64,000 bases of DNA, taken from Cutaneotrichosporon cavernicola (lineage: Eukaryota > Basidiomycota > Tremellomycetes > Trichosporonales > Trichosporonaceae). The DNA lies in NCBI RefSeq assembly GCF_030864355.1, contig NC_083394.1, positions 2,790,001 through 2,854,000 on the forward strand, given 5' to 3'. Shown in pieces: positions 12,138 through 22,543 of this stretch. The notes below the pieces were generated by a model. That model was not told the DNA's origin, did no database searches, and saw only the letters and a program-made list of their open reading frames with translations. Every line of letters starts with the position of its first letter. Positions within the stretch are counted from its first letter, which is position 1. The position numbers and the translations under genes were made by a program.

Positions 12138-12691
12138 ACAAATCCAAATGCATTGATAGGACCTGGCAGTAAACAGAGAACAGAGCGTCTGGTGTCAGAG
12201 TCGAGGAGTTTGACGTTCGTGACTACCCAGCTGTCACCGTTGGAAGGAATGGGAGATATCAGAGGCGTCGTTGGTGGCCCCGGCGGCGCCACCCCATTGT
12301 CCTTTTGTTCGTGGCCGTGGGTTTGGTACCTAACCCCTCTCCCTCGCCTTCACCCTCGCCTTTCACCCTCGCTTCCCCTAACGGGATTGCCCACTAAGCC
12401 GAACACACCACCCAAACATTGAGCGCCACGTACATGTGAGTATGTACATGTGTACGACGTACGTGCACGCTGTCTACCCTGTCCCCCAAGCTTGTCCGAG
12501 TTGCTTCTTCCAAGATGCCAAGCCGATTGCCCCCGAGAACTAAAAGGAGGGGTTAAATACAAAGTGCCACGAGGGATTGTTCTGCGTCATGACCTCGTGG
12601 CTTGTCAGCTTGTGCTGCCGTCCACGATCCGTGATCCCATGAACTGGGTGGCCATTCTCAATCAACGCGTCACATACCACCCACCACGAGC
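12138..12691. other. Intergenic, COX8 3' end to YMR1 promoter
   Basis: No gene supported. 12344-12374 holds a CTCGCCTTCACC direct repeat (two or three imperfect copies). 12430-12465 is rich in GTACATGTG/GTACGT palindromes. Confidence 0.55.
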
Positions 12692-15452
12692 ATGGACGGC
12701 CTCCGCGTCGCAAAGGTCGAGAGCGTCGTCCTGGAGGGTACGGCGCGTCAGCCTCCGTACGCTCGTCTTCACATCGAGGGGACCCTACACCTCACCCCAC
12801 ACCATCTCTTCTTCTCACCATCCTCTCCTGGCGCCAATGTGGAGAAGCCGCGCGCAACTGAGACTGAAGAGGAGATCTGGATCCCCTACCCGACCATCAA
12901 CGTGCTTCAGCGCCTCCCACAGACCGCCGCGGGCAAGTACCCACTCCTCGTGGGCACCAAGACGTTTGACAACTACACCCTGTTGTTCGAGAAATGGGGA
13001 GAAGGTGGCGCAGAGGACGTGTGGGCAAGCGTACGCGACTGTGCCGTGACCCGTGAGGGATGTTGTGGGCCAGCTGACGACAGAATCCGTCGAGCAACTG
13101 TACGCATTCTTCTACACCCTCCCGCGCTCGCCTGTCGCGAGCACGAGCGCGCTCCCCAATCCCGCCAACGCCACCTCCATCCCCGCTTCCAACCCGCTGT
13201 CCCCCACCCCAGTGTCCGCTTCGCCTGAGAAGCCGTCGCCTGTCGCCACTGCAGCTGACACACCAGTACCACCAGCCACCGGGTGGTACGTGTACAACCC
13301 GCGCACCGAGTTTGCGCGGCAGGGCGTGGGCTCGCGCACGCGCGCGTGGCGCTTTACGGATATCAACCGCGACTATTCATTATGCCCAACGTATCCCGCC
13401 AAGCTCGTTGTGCCAACCCGCATCTCTGACTCAGTGCTGGCGTACGCGGCCAAGTACCGGAGTAAGGCGCGCATACCGGCCCTCTCGTACCTGCACTGGG
13501 CGAACCAGGCGAGCATCACACGCTCGTCCCAGCCTATGGTTGGAATCAAGGGCAACCGGAGCGCTCAGGACGAGCGCCTTGTCGAGTGCATCTTCTCCTC
13601 GCACCAGTCGCCCGAGAGCGGAGGTTCGGCGCAGCTCACGCCCTCAGCGTCGAGCTCTAACCTCACCACCTTTCCCGCGTCACAGGTGTATGGCGCAACA
13701 TGCACCAACCTCATCATCGACGCGCGGCCAACGACCAACGCCATGGCCAACGTCGCCAAGGGTGCCGGCACCGAGAACATGGATCATTACCGCTGGGCCG
13801 AAAAGGCGTACCTCGGCATCGACAACATCCATGTCATGCGCAACAGCCTCAAGACTGTTGTCACCACGCTGGCCGAGGCGAGCGCAGGTGGGATGCCCGT
13901 CGACCGCGACAAGCTGCGCAGGTCGGGGTGGCTCAAGCATCTCACGGCGATCCTCGATGGGTCGGTCATGATCGTCAAGAACATCCACATCAATTCATCG
14001 CACGTGCTCATCCACTGCTCCGACGGGTGGGACCGCACGTCGCAGCTCAGCGCGGTGGCACAACTCTGTCTGGATCCCTACTACCGTACGCTTGACGGCT
14101 TCCGCGTACTGGTGGAGAAGGACTGGCTCGCATTCGGGCACATGTTCATGCACCGTTCGGGACACTTGTCCTCGGCCAAGCTCTTCACTGCGACGCCAGA
14201 CAACATTGACGGCGTGGATGACGAGAGTGACGACGACTTTGGCATCGCCGTCAAGGGCGCGCAGGCCTTCTTTGCATCCATGTCGAAGCAGTTCACTTCA
14301 AGCTCTCACTTGAAGGAGATCTCGCCCGTCTTCCACCAGTTCCTTGACTGTGTGCGCCAGATCCAGCACCAGTTCCCCGACCGCTTCGAGTTTAACGAAG
14401 ACTACCTCCTCGACCTGCACTACCACCTCTACGCCTGTCAGTTCGGCACGTTCCTCTTCGACAACGAGCGGGAGCGTCGCGTCGCCGCCTCAGGCAAGCC
14501 GTACGTCGATCGCACCCTGTCGGCGTGGGAGTGGTTCGACCTGCCGGCACAGCGTACATCCTACCTCAACCCAGACTACAAACCCGAGCTAGACGACCGC
14601 GCATCCCGCCTCCCCGACGCTGACATGGGCGTGCTCTTTCCCGATCCGCGCGATGTGCGCTTCTGGCACCGCCTCTTCAAGCGCGGCGACGACGAGATGA
14701 ACATGCCCGAAACCTTTCGCGAGGCGCAAGCGCCGGAAGCGCTCCTTGTTGGCCCGTCTCATCCACCCGACACGCGTCCGGACATAACACTGGCTCCCAG
14801 AAGCCCCGACACCAGTCACTCGCCCCCACCGCTACCGTACGTGCCGCGCGTGCCGGGATCCAAGCGGGTTGAACGCACACCCTCTTCGAGCGGCCAGACG
14901 ACACCGCGCGCAAAGTGGAGCTGGAACTCTATGGGCTCGGGGGCCCTCAGTGCGTTCAATACGTTCCGTTCGAGCGCGACAGACGCATACAGCCATCTAA
15001 AGGAACGTAATGAGGACGAGGGACAACGCGAGATGGGCTCCTTCGAACCGGGTACGGGTATTGGTGAGGGACGCCGGGCGAATCCATGGGACGGCTCGAC
15101 CGTACGCCAGGCAAACCCGTGGGACGATGATACGTCTTCGCCGGCCACAAAGCCTACCAACAACGCAAACCCTTGGGATGACGATACCCCGCCAGCCGGA
15201 CTACCTGGGTCTGGAGAGTCTGGAGAGCCGGGCCCGAGCAATGGCCAGCTAAAGCCAAAGCCCAAGCCTGCACGGAGCGCGACCGCCGAGCTCGCAGCCA
15301 ACCCATGGACCGAGCCGCCGCGGTCACTGACTGACTTGACGCTCAAGACTGAGGGCCGGAAGGAGAGGAAAGAGGCGAACGAGGCGTCGACGGCGGAGAT
15401 GGAGGCGGCGCTGGGAGGGAGTACGGCGTGGGACCCGTTGGGTGCGACTTAG
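12692..15452 (+). CDS. YMR1: Myotubularin-family phosphoinositide 3-phosphatase
   Basis: Removes the 3-phosphate from PI3P and PI(3,5)P2 on endosomal and vacuolar membranes. Exons 12692-13052 and 13084-15452 give about 909 residues; the 31-nt intron is the shortest I place in the window. The first ~120 residues are GRAM/PH-like (LHIEGTLHLTPHHLFF). The catalytic loop is CSDGWDRT with Cys432, the exact myotubularin signature (CX5R with two Asp). Upstream are GAGTENMDHY and YLGIDNIHVMRNSL, and downstream RVLVEKDWLAFGHMF, also family hallmarks, so the enzyme should be active. The C-terminal ~200 residues are disordered and contain four ANPW motifs, listed separately. The protein is longer than yeast Ymr1 because of this tail and a Ser/Pro insert near residues 130-170. 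Confidence 0.93.
15077..15312 (+). repeat. ANPW(DDDT) peptide repeats in the YMR1 tail
   Basis: Four copies of Ala-Asn-Pro-Trp occur within about 80 residues: ANPWDGST, ANPWDDDTSS, ANPWDDDTPP and ANPWTEPP. Codons differ between copies, so selection appears to act on the peptide. They resemble short linear binding motifs. Confidence 0.85.
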
Positions 15453-15678
15453 CGGCGTATTTTAGCATTGCATATCTGTGGTGACATCGGATAGGAGCGT
15501 TGTGTACTTTGGGGGCTGGAAACAGGCGCAAGACGAGTTCGGCTGACGTCTGACCATCCACTTGGCTCGCGCTAAGCATCTCCATTCGTCGAACCATTAG
15601 GACTGATTTCATGCTCGCTGGCTACCTAAACCCGTACTCATCTTCACCAACTCCCTTTCCCCTATCACACTGTACACC

Positions 15679-17185
15679 TTAGAGAACAAACCGGAACCCC
15701 GCCTCGATCTGCACGGCACTGGGGCCCTGCTTACCGAGATCCTCACCGCGCTCGAGCTTGGCATTAAGGCGAGCGAGGTACCACCGCGTGACTAGCACGA
15801 GGAGGACGACCACGACCGAAGCAGCGAGGTTGACTGCGAAAGCGAGGGTGTACCGAGGCGCGCCGGTGTAGAGGTAGGATGTCCAGATATTGGAGGTATT
15901 CGAGACGGCGTTGATGATGGCAATAGCGACGGCGCGCTTAGTGTGTGGTCCGACAACAGTTGTGGAGATCCAAGAAAGCAGCACAATCGAGGCCGAGTAG
16001 AACGACGCAGGCATGAGCATCATGGCAAAGTACCGCGCGCCGATATTGGTCGTGGCGACGGCAATGACGTTGGCGAGGATGGTGACAAAGAACGGACCGA
16101 TAATGTGCCATGTGCGCTCGCGTTTCTTGTCGGAATGGAAACCATTCAAGTTGATCACGAGAATACACAGGATATAGGGCGGCGCCGTGATCGCCAAGGT
16201 CGTGGTGCGGTTAAATCCGAGCCCGTTGACCACGATGGGGAAAAAGTTTGTGACAGCAGCAGCAACGTATGCGATCGTCAAGGTGATTCCCACGAGCCAT
16301 ACCTTGATATCAGTGAATGCTAGGCGGATCGCCTGGCGCTGTCCCATCTCCTCAGCCCCATCCTTGGTCCCCCGATCCGCAGCTAAACGATAAAGGAGTT
16401 GCTCCCTCTCAATAGGCGATAACCAGCGCATACTCTCCGGCCGATTGGGCATGTACGTGGCGAAGATGATGGCAAAACCAACAGTCATGACACCCTCAAC
16501 GATGAAGAGCCACCTCCATCCCTCGAGTCCATGGGCCCCATCCAACTGGAGACAGGCGAGGGCGAACAGACCACCGAATGCGTTACCGAGTTGAGAGCCA
16601 GAATAGAGAATGGCCGTACGCAGGGCGAGCTGTTCCTTGGTATAGAACATTGAAAGCAAATACAGCGCACCGGGGAAGAAGGCGGCCTCGGTAAAGCCCA
16701 GGATGGTACGGCAGATGGCCATGCCAGCATAGCTGTTCACTGCGCCGGTACAGGCGCTCACTGCGCCCCAGAGACCACACATCAAGCAGATGTATGTGCT
16801 GGGCCAAGTGACTTTTGACGCGATGATGTTGGACGGAATTTGGAGGGAGACGTAGCCGGCAAACAGCACTGCGACACAGGTACTGAGCTGCTGAGCCGTC
16901 ATGCCCAGGTCGGTCGTCATGCCCCCGATCTTTGCTGTCGAGATGTTCTGCCGGTCTAGCATTAGTTGGTTTCAGAATAAAAGGAAGCGTACCGAGGTAG
17001 TTGAGGATGTAGAGGACGACTAGGGCTGGCATGAGGAGTATGTCGACCTTGCGGGTCGCTGCTTTGTCCAGCGCGATCCGATCGGGCTCAGTCAGAGCTG
17101 CGATCGAGGCGGGGACCTCGACTGCGAGGTTGTGGCCATAGTCGTCCTTGAGGGAGGCCTGGATCGAGGCTTTGTCGTCTGACAT
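15679..17185 (-). CDS. MFS transporter, anion:cation symporter (Dal5/Tna1-like) type
   Basis: Plasma-membrane permease expected to import an organic anion with protons. Minus-strand exons 17185-16993 and 16956-1 (16955) to 15679 flank a 37-nt intron and give about 489 residues. Splicing restores YILNYLDRQNIS in the first helix, the ACS-family signature. The central part has GFTEAAFFPGALYLLSMFYTK and YSGSQLGNAFGGL, both typical of fungal allantoate/nicotinate-type permeases, and about twelve hydrophobic segments can be counted. The gene is divergent from the GH105 gene across 1.6 kb and near glycosidase and sugar-acid dehydratase genes. Bacterial galactonate transporters (DgoT) are also ACS family, so a sugar acid is a plausible but unproven substrate. 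Confidence 0.85.
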
Positions 17186-18787
17186 GGTTGACGGGGGGGG
17201 TAAATGTGGTTGAGCCTGTGTTCGGTTTGTGAGCTTATGAGTTTTCTCTTTCTGTGTTGAACTGGACACCTTTCGGTTAACTTGAGGAACAAGCGCGCGA
17301 TTGCACGGTCGCGCGATCGTCGCCGTGTGTTACCGTCGCGACCCGCACCGAACCTTTCCTCAGGCCGTATGTTGCCGACCCGCTGATGGCCAGAGGTCAG
17401 AGTCAAGATTCAGTTATCCGGGTCAATAGCAAGGAACGTGAGCCTGAGGCGCCTGCAGCGTGGCCTGAGCCTGGCTGGGTCCTTCTCTGAGTGAGGGGCC
17501 TGACAATGCCAAGACATTGCGGGGCCGCGATATCGACCTCCCTTGCCCGGCCGAACGGTCGTGACTAGTGGTAGGTCCGGAACGGTGTTGGCGTATTACG
17601 CTTCGGCGACTTGAATCAGGTTCGGTTCGGAAAGATCGGAACTTGGGCGAAGGGCCCGAAACAGTGTCAAGGTCGGGCCTACCCCATGTTTAAAGGGCAG
17701 TGAGCTTGCCAGTTGACTGGTAGTTGTCAGCTACGATGTGGGCAAGGGTGTAATGGCGAGCAACGCGACTTGGCGAATGAGCAATTGTGTGAGTTTGCCC
17801 ATCGTCACTTCTTCTACACCGCTACATATACGCCGGCCATGTGGCCATCACTCCCCTCCCCCAAGCCCACGTCACATGTCTGCTCATGACAATTAGGCGA
17901 TTTATCAGGTAAACTCATGTTGAGATTAGTCTTCATTAGAGTTACGATATTACAACCCACGTGTTGTGCCTGTACTCCCAAGCAACTAGGAACTGGCAGC
18001 TTGATCCTGGGATCCTGGGATAGTGGTTCATCTTGATCCGTCCAAAGGGCACTTGTAACCCTTGCATGATACAGTACTGGAAGACTGGAGCCTCACCATT
18101 TGAGTAGGTTGAACTGACAGTGTTCACTTGTCACTCACTTGTACTATCTTGCTTGCATTTCAGCACAGACGGGGTTGTGGCCCCACTATTCCCCGCGCCG
18201 CTCGCACCGTGTGGTGAGTGTACCAAGGGATGAAGGGATGAAGGGATCCAGGGAGGAGGAATGCAACCAACCTGCCAAGAGAAAGTACACGCCAAGAACC
18301 AAGCACTAGCACCACTCGGTGGCGGTCGGGTCGGTAGTGCTTCTTTTCGGTGACTCGTGGGACGAAACGTGATCCAATCCATCGGTTCCCTTGGCATGCA
18401 CAGACACTGTGATACAAACACTGCCCATGGCTACATGACTGTCCTTTGTGAAGGAGGCGAGAGAACAAAGTCCGCAACTGACGGAATGAGGGGGTAGTAT
18501 ATTCCCTAGAACAATACCAACTTTAGAGTCCCCCATTCCGCTATACAGTATTCAATATACAATATACCCTGGTCTACGCAAACGTGCCAAGGAGAAGGAT
18601 ATCCATTGTCACCACCATCATTCTCCATCCCCTCATCCTCTTCTTTTATTCATCTCTCCCATCCTCCATTCCTCCCATCCTCCCCCTTTCTCCTCTTATA
18701 CCCTCTCCCTCCCCTTCCCCTTCCTTGTATCCCCCTCCTCTCACCCTCTGACTCTACCCCTCCACTCCTTCTCTAACACCATTCGCA
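17186..18787. other. 1.6-kb divergent intergenic region, MFS and GH105
   Basis: No coding gene supported. It is the likely shared control region for the transporter (minus) and the secreted hydrolase (plus). 18000-18020 has GGATCCTGGGAT repeats, 18228-18255 has GGGATGAA repeats, and 18540-18570 is AT-rich (cagtattcaatatacaatatac). From 18610 to 18787 the plus strand is a long pyrimidine tract, the presumed GH105 5' leader. Confidence 0.6.
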
Positions 18788-20128
18788 ATGGTGGCCATCC
18801 TTGTCGCCGCCCTCGCGGTCCTGCAGCTGGCTGCAGCCGCCGCCCTCCCCCACCACCACCGGCACCCGCGTGCAGGCCACGCGCCGCGTGCCCCCGACGA
18901 CTCGTTCCACGGCGTTACTCTTCCCCTCCTGTGCTACGACGACAGAATCAGCGACCCTAGCTACCGCATGCTGAGCACCAAGTTGCCCTCAATCCTCGAC
19001 CGAGCTATTCAGATTAGCTCCCACTCATGGGAGGTCGGCACACTCACCCAGGCCCTTCTGGAGGTGTACAACCCCCGCCTCGCGCCATTCGCATACAGCG
19101 ACGCAGCATTCCACGGTGCTCTCGGCGGCAAGATTCGTGTCCCGACCGCCCCACTCGAGGCGGCCAGCGTCGCGGCAAAGTTCCTCGCCGCCTACGACTT
19201 CTCCAGTGCCCCTTCAGAAAGCGGTGACCTCAACAGTCTCCTCGAGGGCGGGAGCCCGCGCGCCCTTGTCGACGGCGGCGGCTCGCTTGGCGACCCATGC
19301 TCCCTCGGTCCCGCGGCATGGTTGCTCGCCCACTTTGCCGACGCTATCGGCGACGACGTCGGCACGCCCCTTGCTACCGATACACAGTACGCGTGGGCTG
19401 TCGGCAACCAGCTCGCGTACCTCCAGCAGGGGCCGCGCTCAGACAACGGCACGATCTCGCACCGCGAGGACAAGTTCGAAATCTGGGCCGACCAGGGATA
19501 CATGATCCCGCCCTTCCTGGCCTACCTCGGCCTCACGACTAACAACACCGCCCTCCTCGAGCAGGCTCTCGACCAGTGGCTTCTCACGTCGTCGGCCCTC
19601 CTTGACACAAACCACAACCTCTACCGCCACCTCAACACGTTTGACACGCGTTTCTGGGCAACAGGCAACGGGTGGATGCTTGCTGGCCTGATGCGGGTCC
19701 TGGCCTCTATCAAGGCAGCGGGCGGTGCGGGCCTCGGATCAAAGGTTGCAGAGGCGGAGGACATCGCTGCGCGAGTCTTCCAATCCCTCTTCAACCGTCT
19801 GGATGACTCGGACCGCCTCCCGAATTACATGGAAGAAACCGACCCTTCCCTCACCCACGCCGACAGTGCGGGCACGACCGCCGTCGTTGGCGCCTTCTAC
19901 CGCTTCCTCGTTCTTCGTCCGGACCTCGCTCGGGGAATGAAGCCAGCGGCCGAACGAGCTTTCTCAGGTGTCGTCAACAAGGTCGACGGCGAGGCGTGGC
20001 TCACCGCCGTCGTCGACCCGCAGGGCACCAACGGCTTCCTCGTTTATCCGGGACAGGACACGCGTTCGCCAGAGGGCCAGTCCCTCCTCGCGATCATGTG
20101 GGCCGCCCGCACTGCTGCTAGCCAGTAG
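18788..20128 (+). CDS. Secreted GH105/GH88-like unsaturated uronyl hydrolase
   Basis: Likely cleaves unsaturated uronic acid residues from oligosaccharides made by pectin or rhamnogalacturonan lyases. It is a single exon of 446 residues. The N-terminus MVAILVAALAVLQLAAAAALP is a clear signal peptide, followed by a His-rich stretch. Family-like blocks are FEIWADQGYMIPPFLAYLG, which holds the candidate catalytic Asp, FWATGNGWMLAGLMRVL, and a C-terminal GTNGFLVYPGQDTRSPEGQS. They resemble the GNGW and WxDxxYM blocks of bacterial YteR-type GH105 enzymes on an (alpha/alpha)6 barrel. It is intronless, unlike most neighbours. GH88 or a related alpha/alpha-barrel family cannot be excluded by eye. Confidence 0.75.
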   Translation: MVAILVAALAVLQLAAAAALPHHHRHPRAGHAPRAPDDSFHGVTLPLLCYDDRISDPSYRMLSTKLPSILDRAIQISSHSWEVGTLTQALLEVYNPRLAPFAYSDAAFHGALGGKIRVPTAPLEAASVAAKFLAAYDFSSAPSESGDLNSLLEGGSPRALVDGGGSLGDPCSLGPAAWLLAHFADAIGDDVGTPLATDTQYAWAVGNQLAYLQQGPRSDNGTISHREDKFEIWADQGYMIPPFLAYLGLTTNNTALLEQALDQWLLTSSALLDTNHNLYRHLNTFDTRFWATGNGWMLAGLMRVLASIKAAGGAGLGSKVAEAEDIAARVFQSLFNRLDDSDRLPNYMEETDPSLTHADSAGTTAVVGAFYRFLVLRPDLARGMKPAAERAFSGVVNKVDGEAWLTAVVDPQGTNGFLVYPGQDTRSPEGQSLLAIMWAARTAASQ

Positions 20129-20751
20129 TCTATCTTATTTTCTTTCATCTTACTATCTTACGCGCCAGGGCGCGCCTTGTATTGATTACTGGGCTATGCA
20201 CATTTTAGTGCTACTATACGTTTCCGTTTCTGACGGAAGCGAGGTGGCGGGAGGTGGCGGGGTGGCGGTGGCTGAACCTGCCAAGTGCTTTAGAGTCTTG
20301 GCGGAGGCTGTACGCTGGCACTAGATGGTTTGCATCACGTGAATGTCATGATAAACAGAACAGATCAGGCGCGGTTGGTGCCTTGCTCCCGGGCAACTCG
20401 TCAGAACCTCATGGCCGAGCTCTTACTCACGTAAGTTGGCTTCAAATGAAATACCTTGTCAAGACCGGTTAACGCCAATGATCTCCTCGGCAACTTGCTC
20501 CGATGCACATCGCACATATACACACTGTTATCCAGCATGTTGTCGCATTCCAAGCTCGTCGTCGGATGCATGGATCCCAACCCGCAATTTGATGGACCGA
20601 AGAATGCGCCGAGATATTCGCCCCCCCCTTCTCAGCCCTTTCGTGTGAATCGGCTCGTGAGGGCCTTGGTTGGCCCCTCACTCTCACCCTCACCGTCGCC
20701 CTCTGCGTCGCCCTCTGCCTGTGGATTGACACATACTTGATCTCTACAACT
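20129..20751. other. Intergenic, convergent 3' ends
   Basis: Separates the stops of the GH105 (plus) and GH1 (minus) genes. 20245-20272 is GGCGGGAGGTGGCGGGG-like, and 20685-20718 has CACCCTCACCGTCGCCCTCTG repeats. No gene seen. Confidence 0.6.
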
Positions 20752-22265
20752 CTACACACTGATATTCTCCTCAAACCACTGGCCCAGGAACCGCCCCGAG
20801 TCCTTAACTGTCCGCTTCTTGGTCTCGTAGTCTATCCGCACACACCCGAATCGCGGAGTAAACCCGCTGGCCCACTCAAAGTTGTCGTAGCACGACCAGG
20901 CAAAGTACGAGCGGATGTCGACCCCATCCCCAATCGCGTCCCTTACAGCTCCCAAATACCCCTCAAAGTAATTCACCCGGTCCGTGTCGTTGATCGCGTC
21001 CTGCGGAGACATGTCATTCTCCCCCTTGACGGCATACCCGTTCTCGGTAATGTAGATTGGCTTGCCGTACCGCTTGTACAGGTAGTTCAAGTGTTTGCGG
21101 AATCCCCACGGCACGTCGCGGAGCCAGCCCATCTGGGATTCCGGACCGAGATAAGTGCCATCGGGACGGGTGAAGAGGAGGTGGGTGTTGCCGTTTACTT
21201 CGTCATCGGCGCCGGCTTTGATCATGTTGGTGGTGTAGAACTTGGATTAGCTAAAGGGGTAGAAGCATGAGACTCACGTTGCACCCGTAAAAGTCCGACG
21301 AGTCTTTGAGGAGCGCAATCTCCTCGGGCGTGAACTCGGGCAGGCGGTCCTGCAACATAACCTTGAGTGATTCGGGATATGTGCCGAGATAAACCGGGTC
21401 GGCAAACCATCCAACCGCCGCGTCCATCTTATCCTGCGCGGCCTTGATGTTCTCCGGAGACGAGTCGTACGGCTCAGCCCAGTCGCCATTGAGGGTGATT
21501 CCAATAACGCCGCCGTCCTGCGCAAACTCGTCGTGGTAGACTTTGGCGGCGTGGGCGTGCGCGACCAGCAAGCTGTGTCCGACGATCCATGGTTCCGTGT
21601 TGGAGATATGTCCCGGCGCAAAAGCTCCCGCAGAGTGACCAAGCGCCGCGATGACCCACGGCTCATTAAACGTGATCCAGTCCTTGACGCGGTCGCCATA
21701 CCGCTCAAAAGCAAGGCGGGCGTAGCGGACAAAATCCTCAGTGCTACGCTCCTTGTTCAGCCATCCGCCATAGCGCTTGTACAGCTCGAGCGGGAGGTCC
21801 CAGTGGTACAGTGTGACAAAGGGGGTCATGCCGAGACGGAGACATTCATCAATGACGTCCGAGTAGAACTGAAGTCCCTGTTCGTTGACCGGGTCATCTT
21901 TTCCGCCGAGGGGAATGACGCGCGGCCAAGAGATTGAGAACCGGTACGAATTCGCTCCCAGGTTCTTCATCACTTGGATCAGAAACCGCCGAGAGACAAC
22001 TCACTAGCAAGGTCCTCCTTCCAATGGGTGTAGAAGTCGCAGGTATCGTTGACCTTGGACCCGTCGGCAATCTTGCCCGGCTTGTCGCAGAAGTAGTCCC
22101 AGATCTGGAATTAGCACTTAGAGCCATAGCGGAGGCTTGGGTTGGACATACGCTGGGGCCGCGCCCACTGGCCTTCTCCTTGTCCTCGCCGCCGCCTTCG
22201 ATCTGAGCTGCGGCGGTTGCGAAACCCCAAATAAAGTCCTTGCGGAGGGCGTTGGTGCGTGTCAT
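20752..22265 (-). CDS. GH1 beta-glycosidase (beta-glucosidase/beta-galactosidase)
   Basis: Retaining glycosidase that hydrolyses beta-linked disaccharides or glucosides. Minus-strand exons 22265-22152, 22104-22005, 21972-21278 and 21240-20752 give 465 residues; introns are 47, 32 and 37 nt. It begins RKDFIWGFATAAAQIEGG, the normal GH1 opening. The acid/base Glu175 is in TFNEP and the nucleophile Glu369 in ITENG, so catalysis should be intact. SYFAWSCYDNFEW near the C-terminus is also family-typical. There is no signal peptide, which suggests a cytosolic enzyme acting on imported sugars. Whether it prefers glucosides or galactosides cannot be read from these motifs. Confidence 0.93.
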
Positions 22266-22315
22266 GTTGGTAATGTGAGCTGATGTGTGGGGAGTGCCAG
22301 ATGGTAGTTTGGTAG

Positions 22316-22323
22316 TTTATATA
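22316..22323 (-). promoter_or_regulatory. TATA box of the GH1 gene
   Basis: TATATAAA on the minus strand, about 51 bp upstream of the ATG at 22265. It fits a tightly regulated catabolic gene. Confidence 0.6.
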
Positions 22324-22543
22324 ACTCTGGCAAGCAGAAGAATGGGGAACCTGTCAACAAGGCACAAGCACAAGCCGATGCCGATGCCGATGCCGATCTG
22401 CCGAAAATGCGCCGGGCCGATAATCGGCCCATTTCAATTCGGCCCATCTCTGCGGCCGGCGTTCCTGTAGAATGTTCAACATTGCAACAGCCGGCAGAAC
22501 AGAATCTATGCATTGTCCCCTATTCATGTACGCATCTACACAT

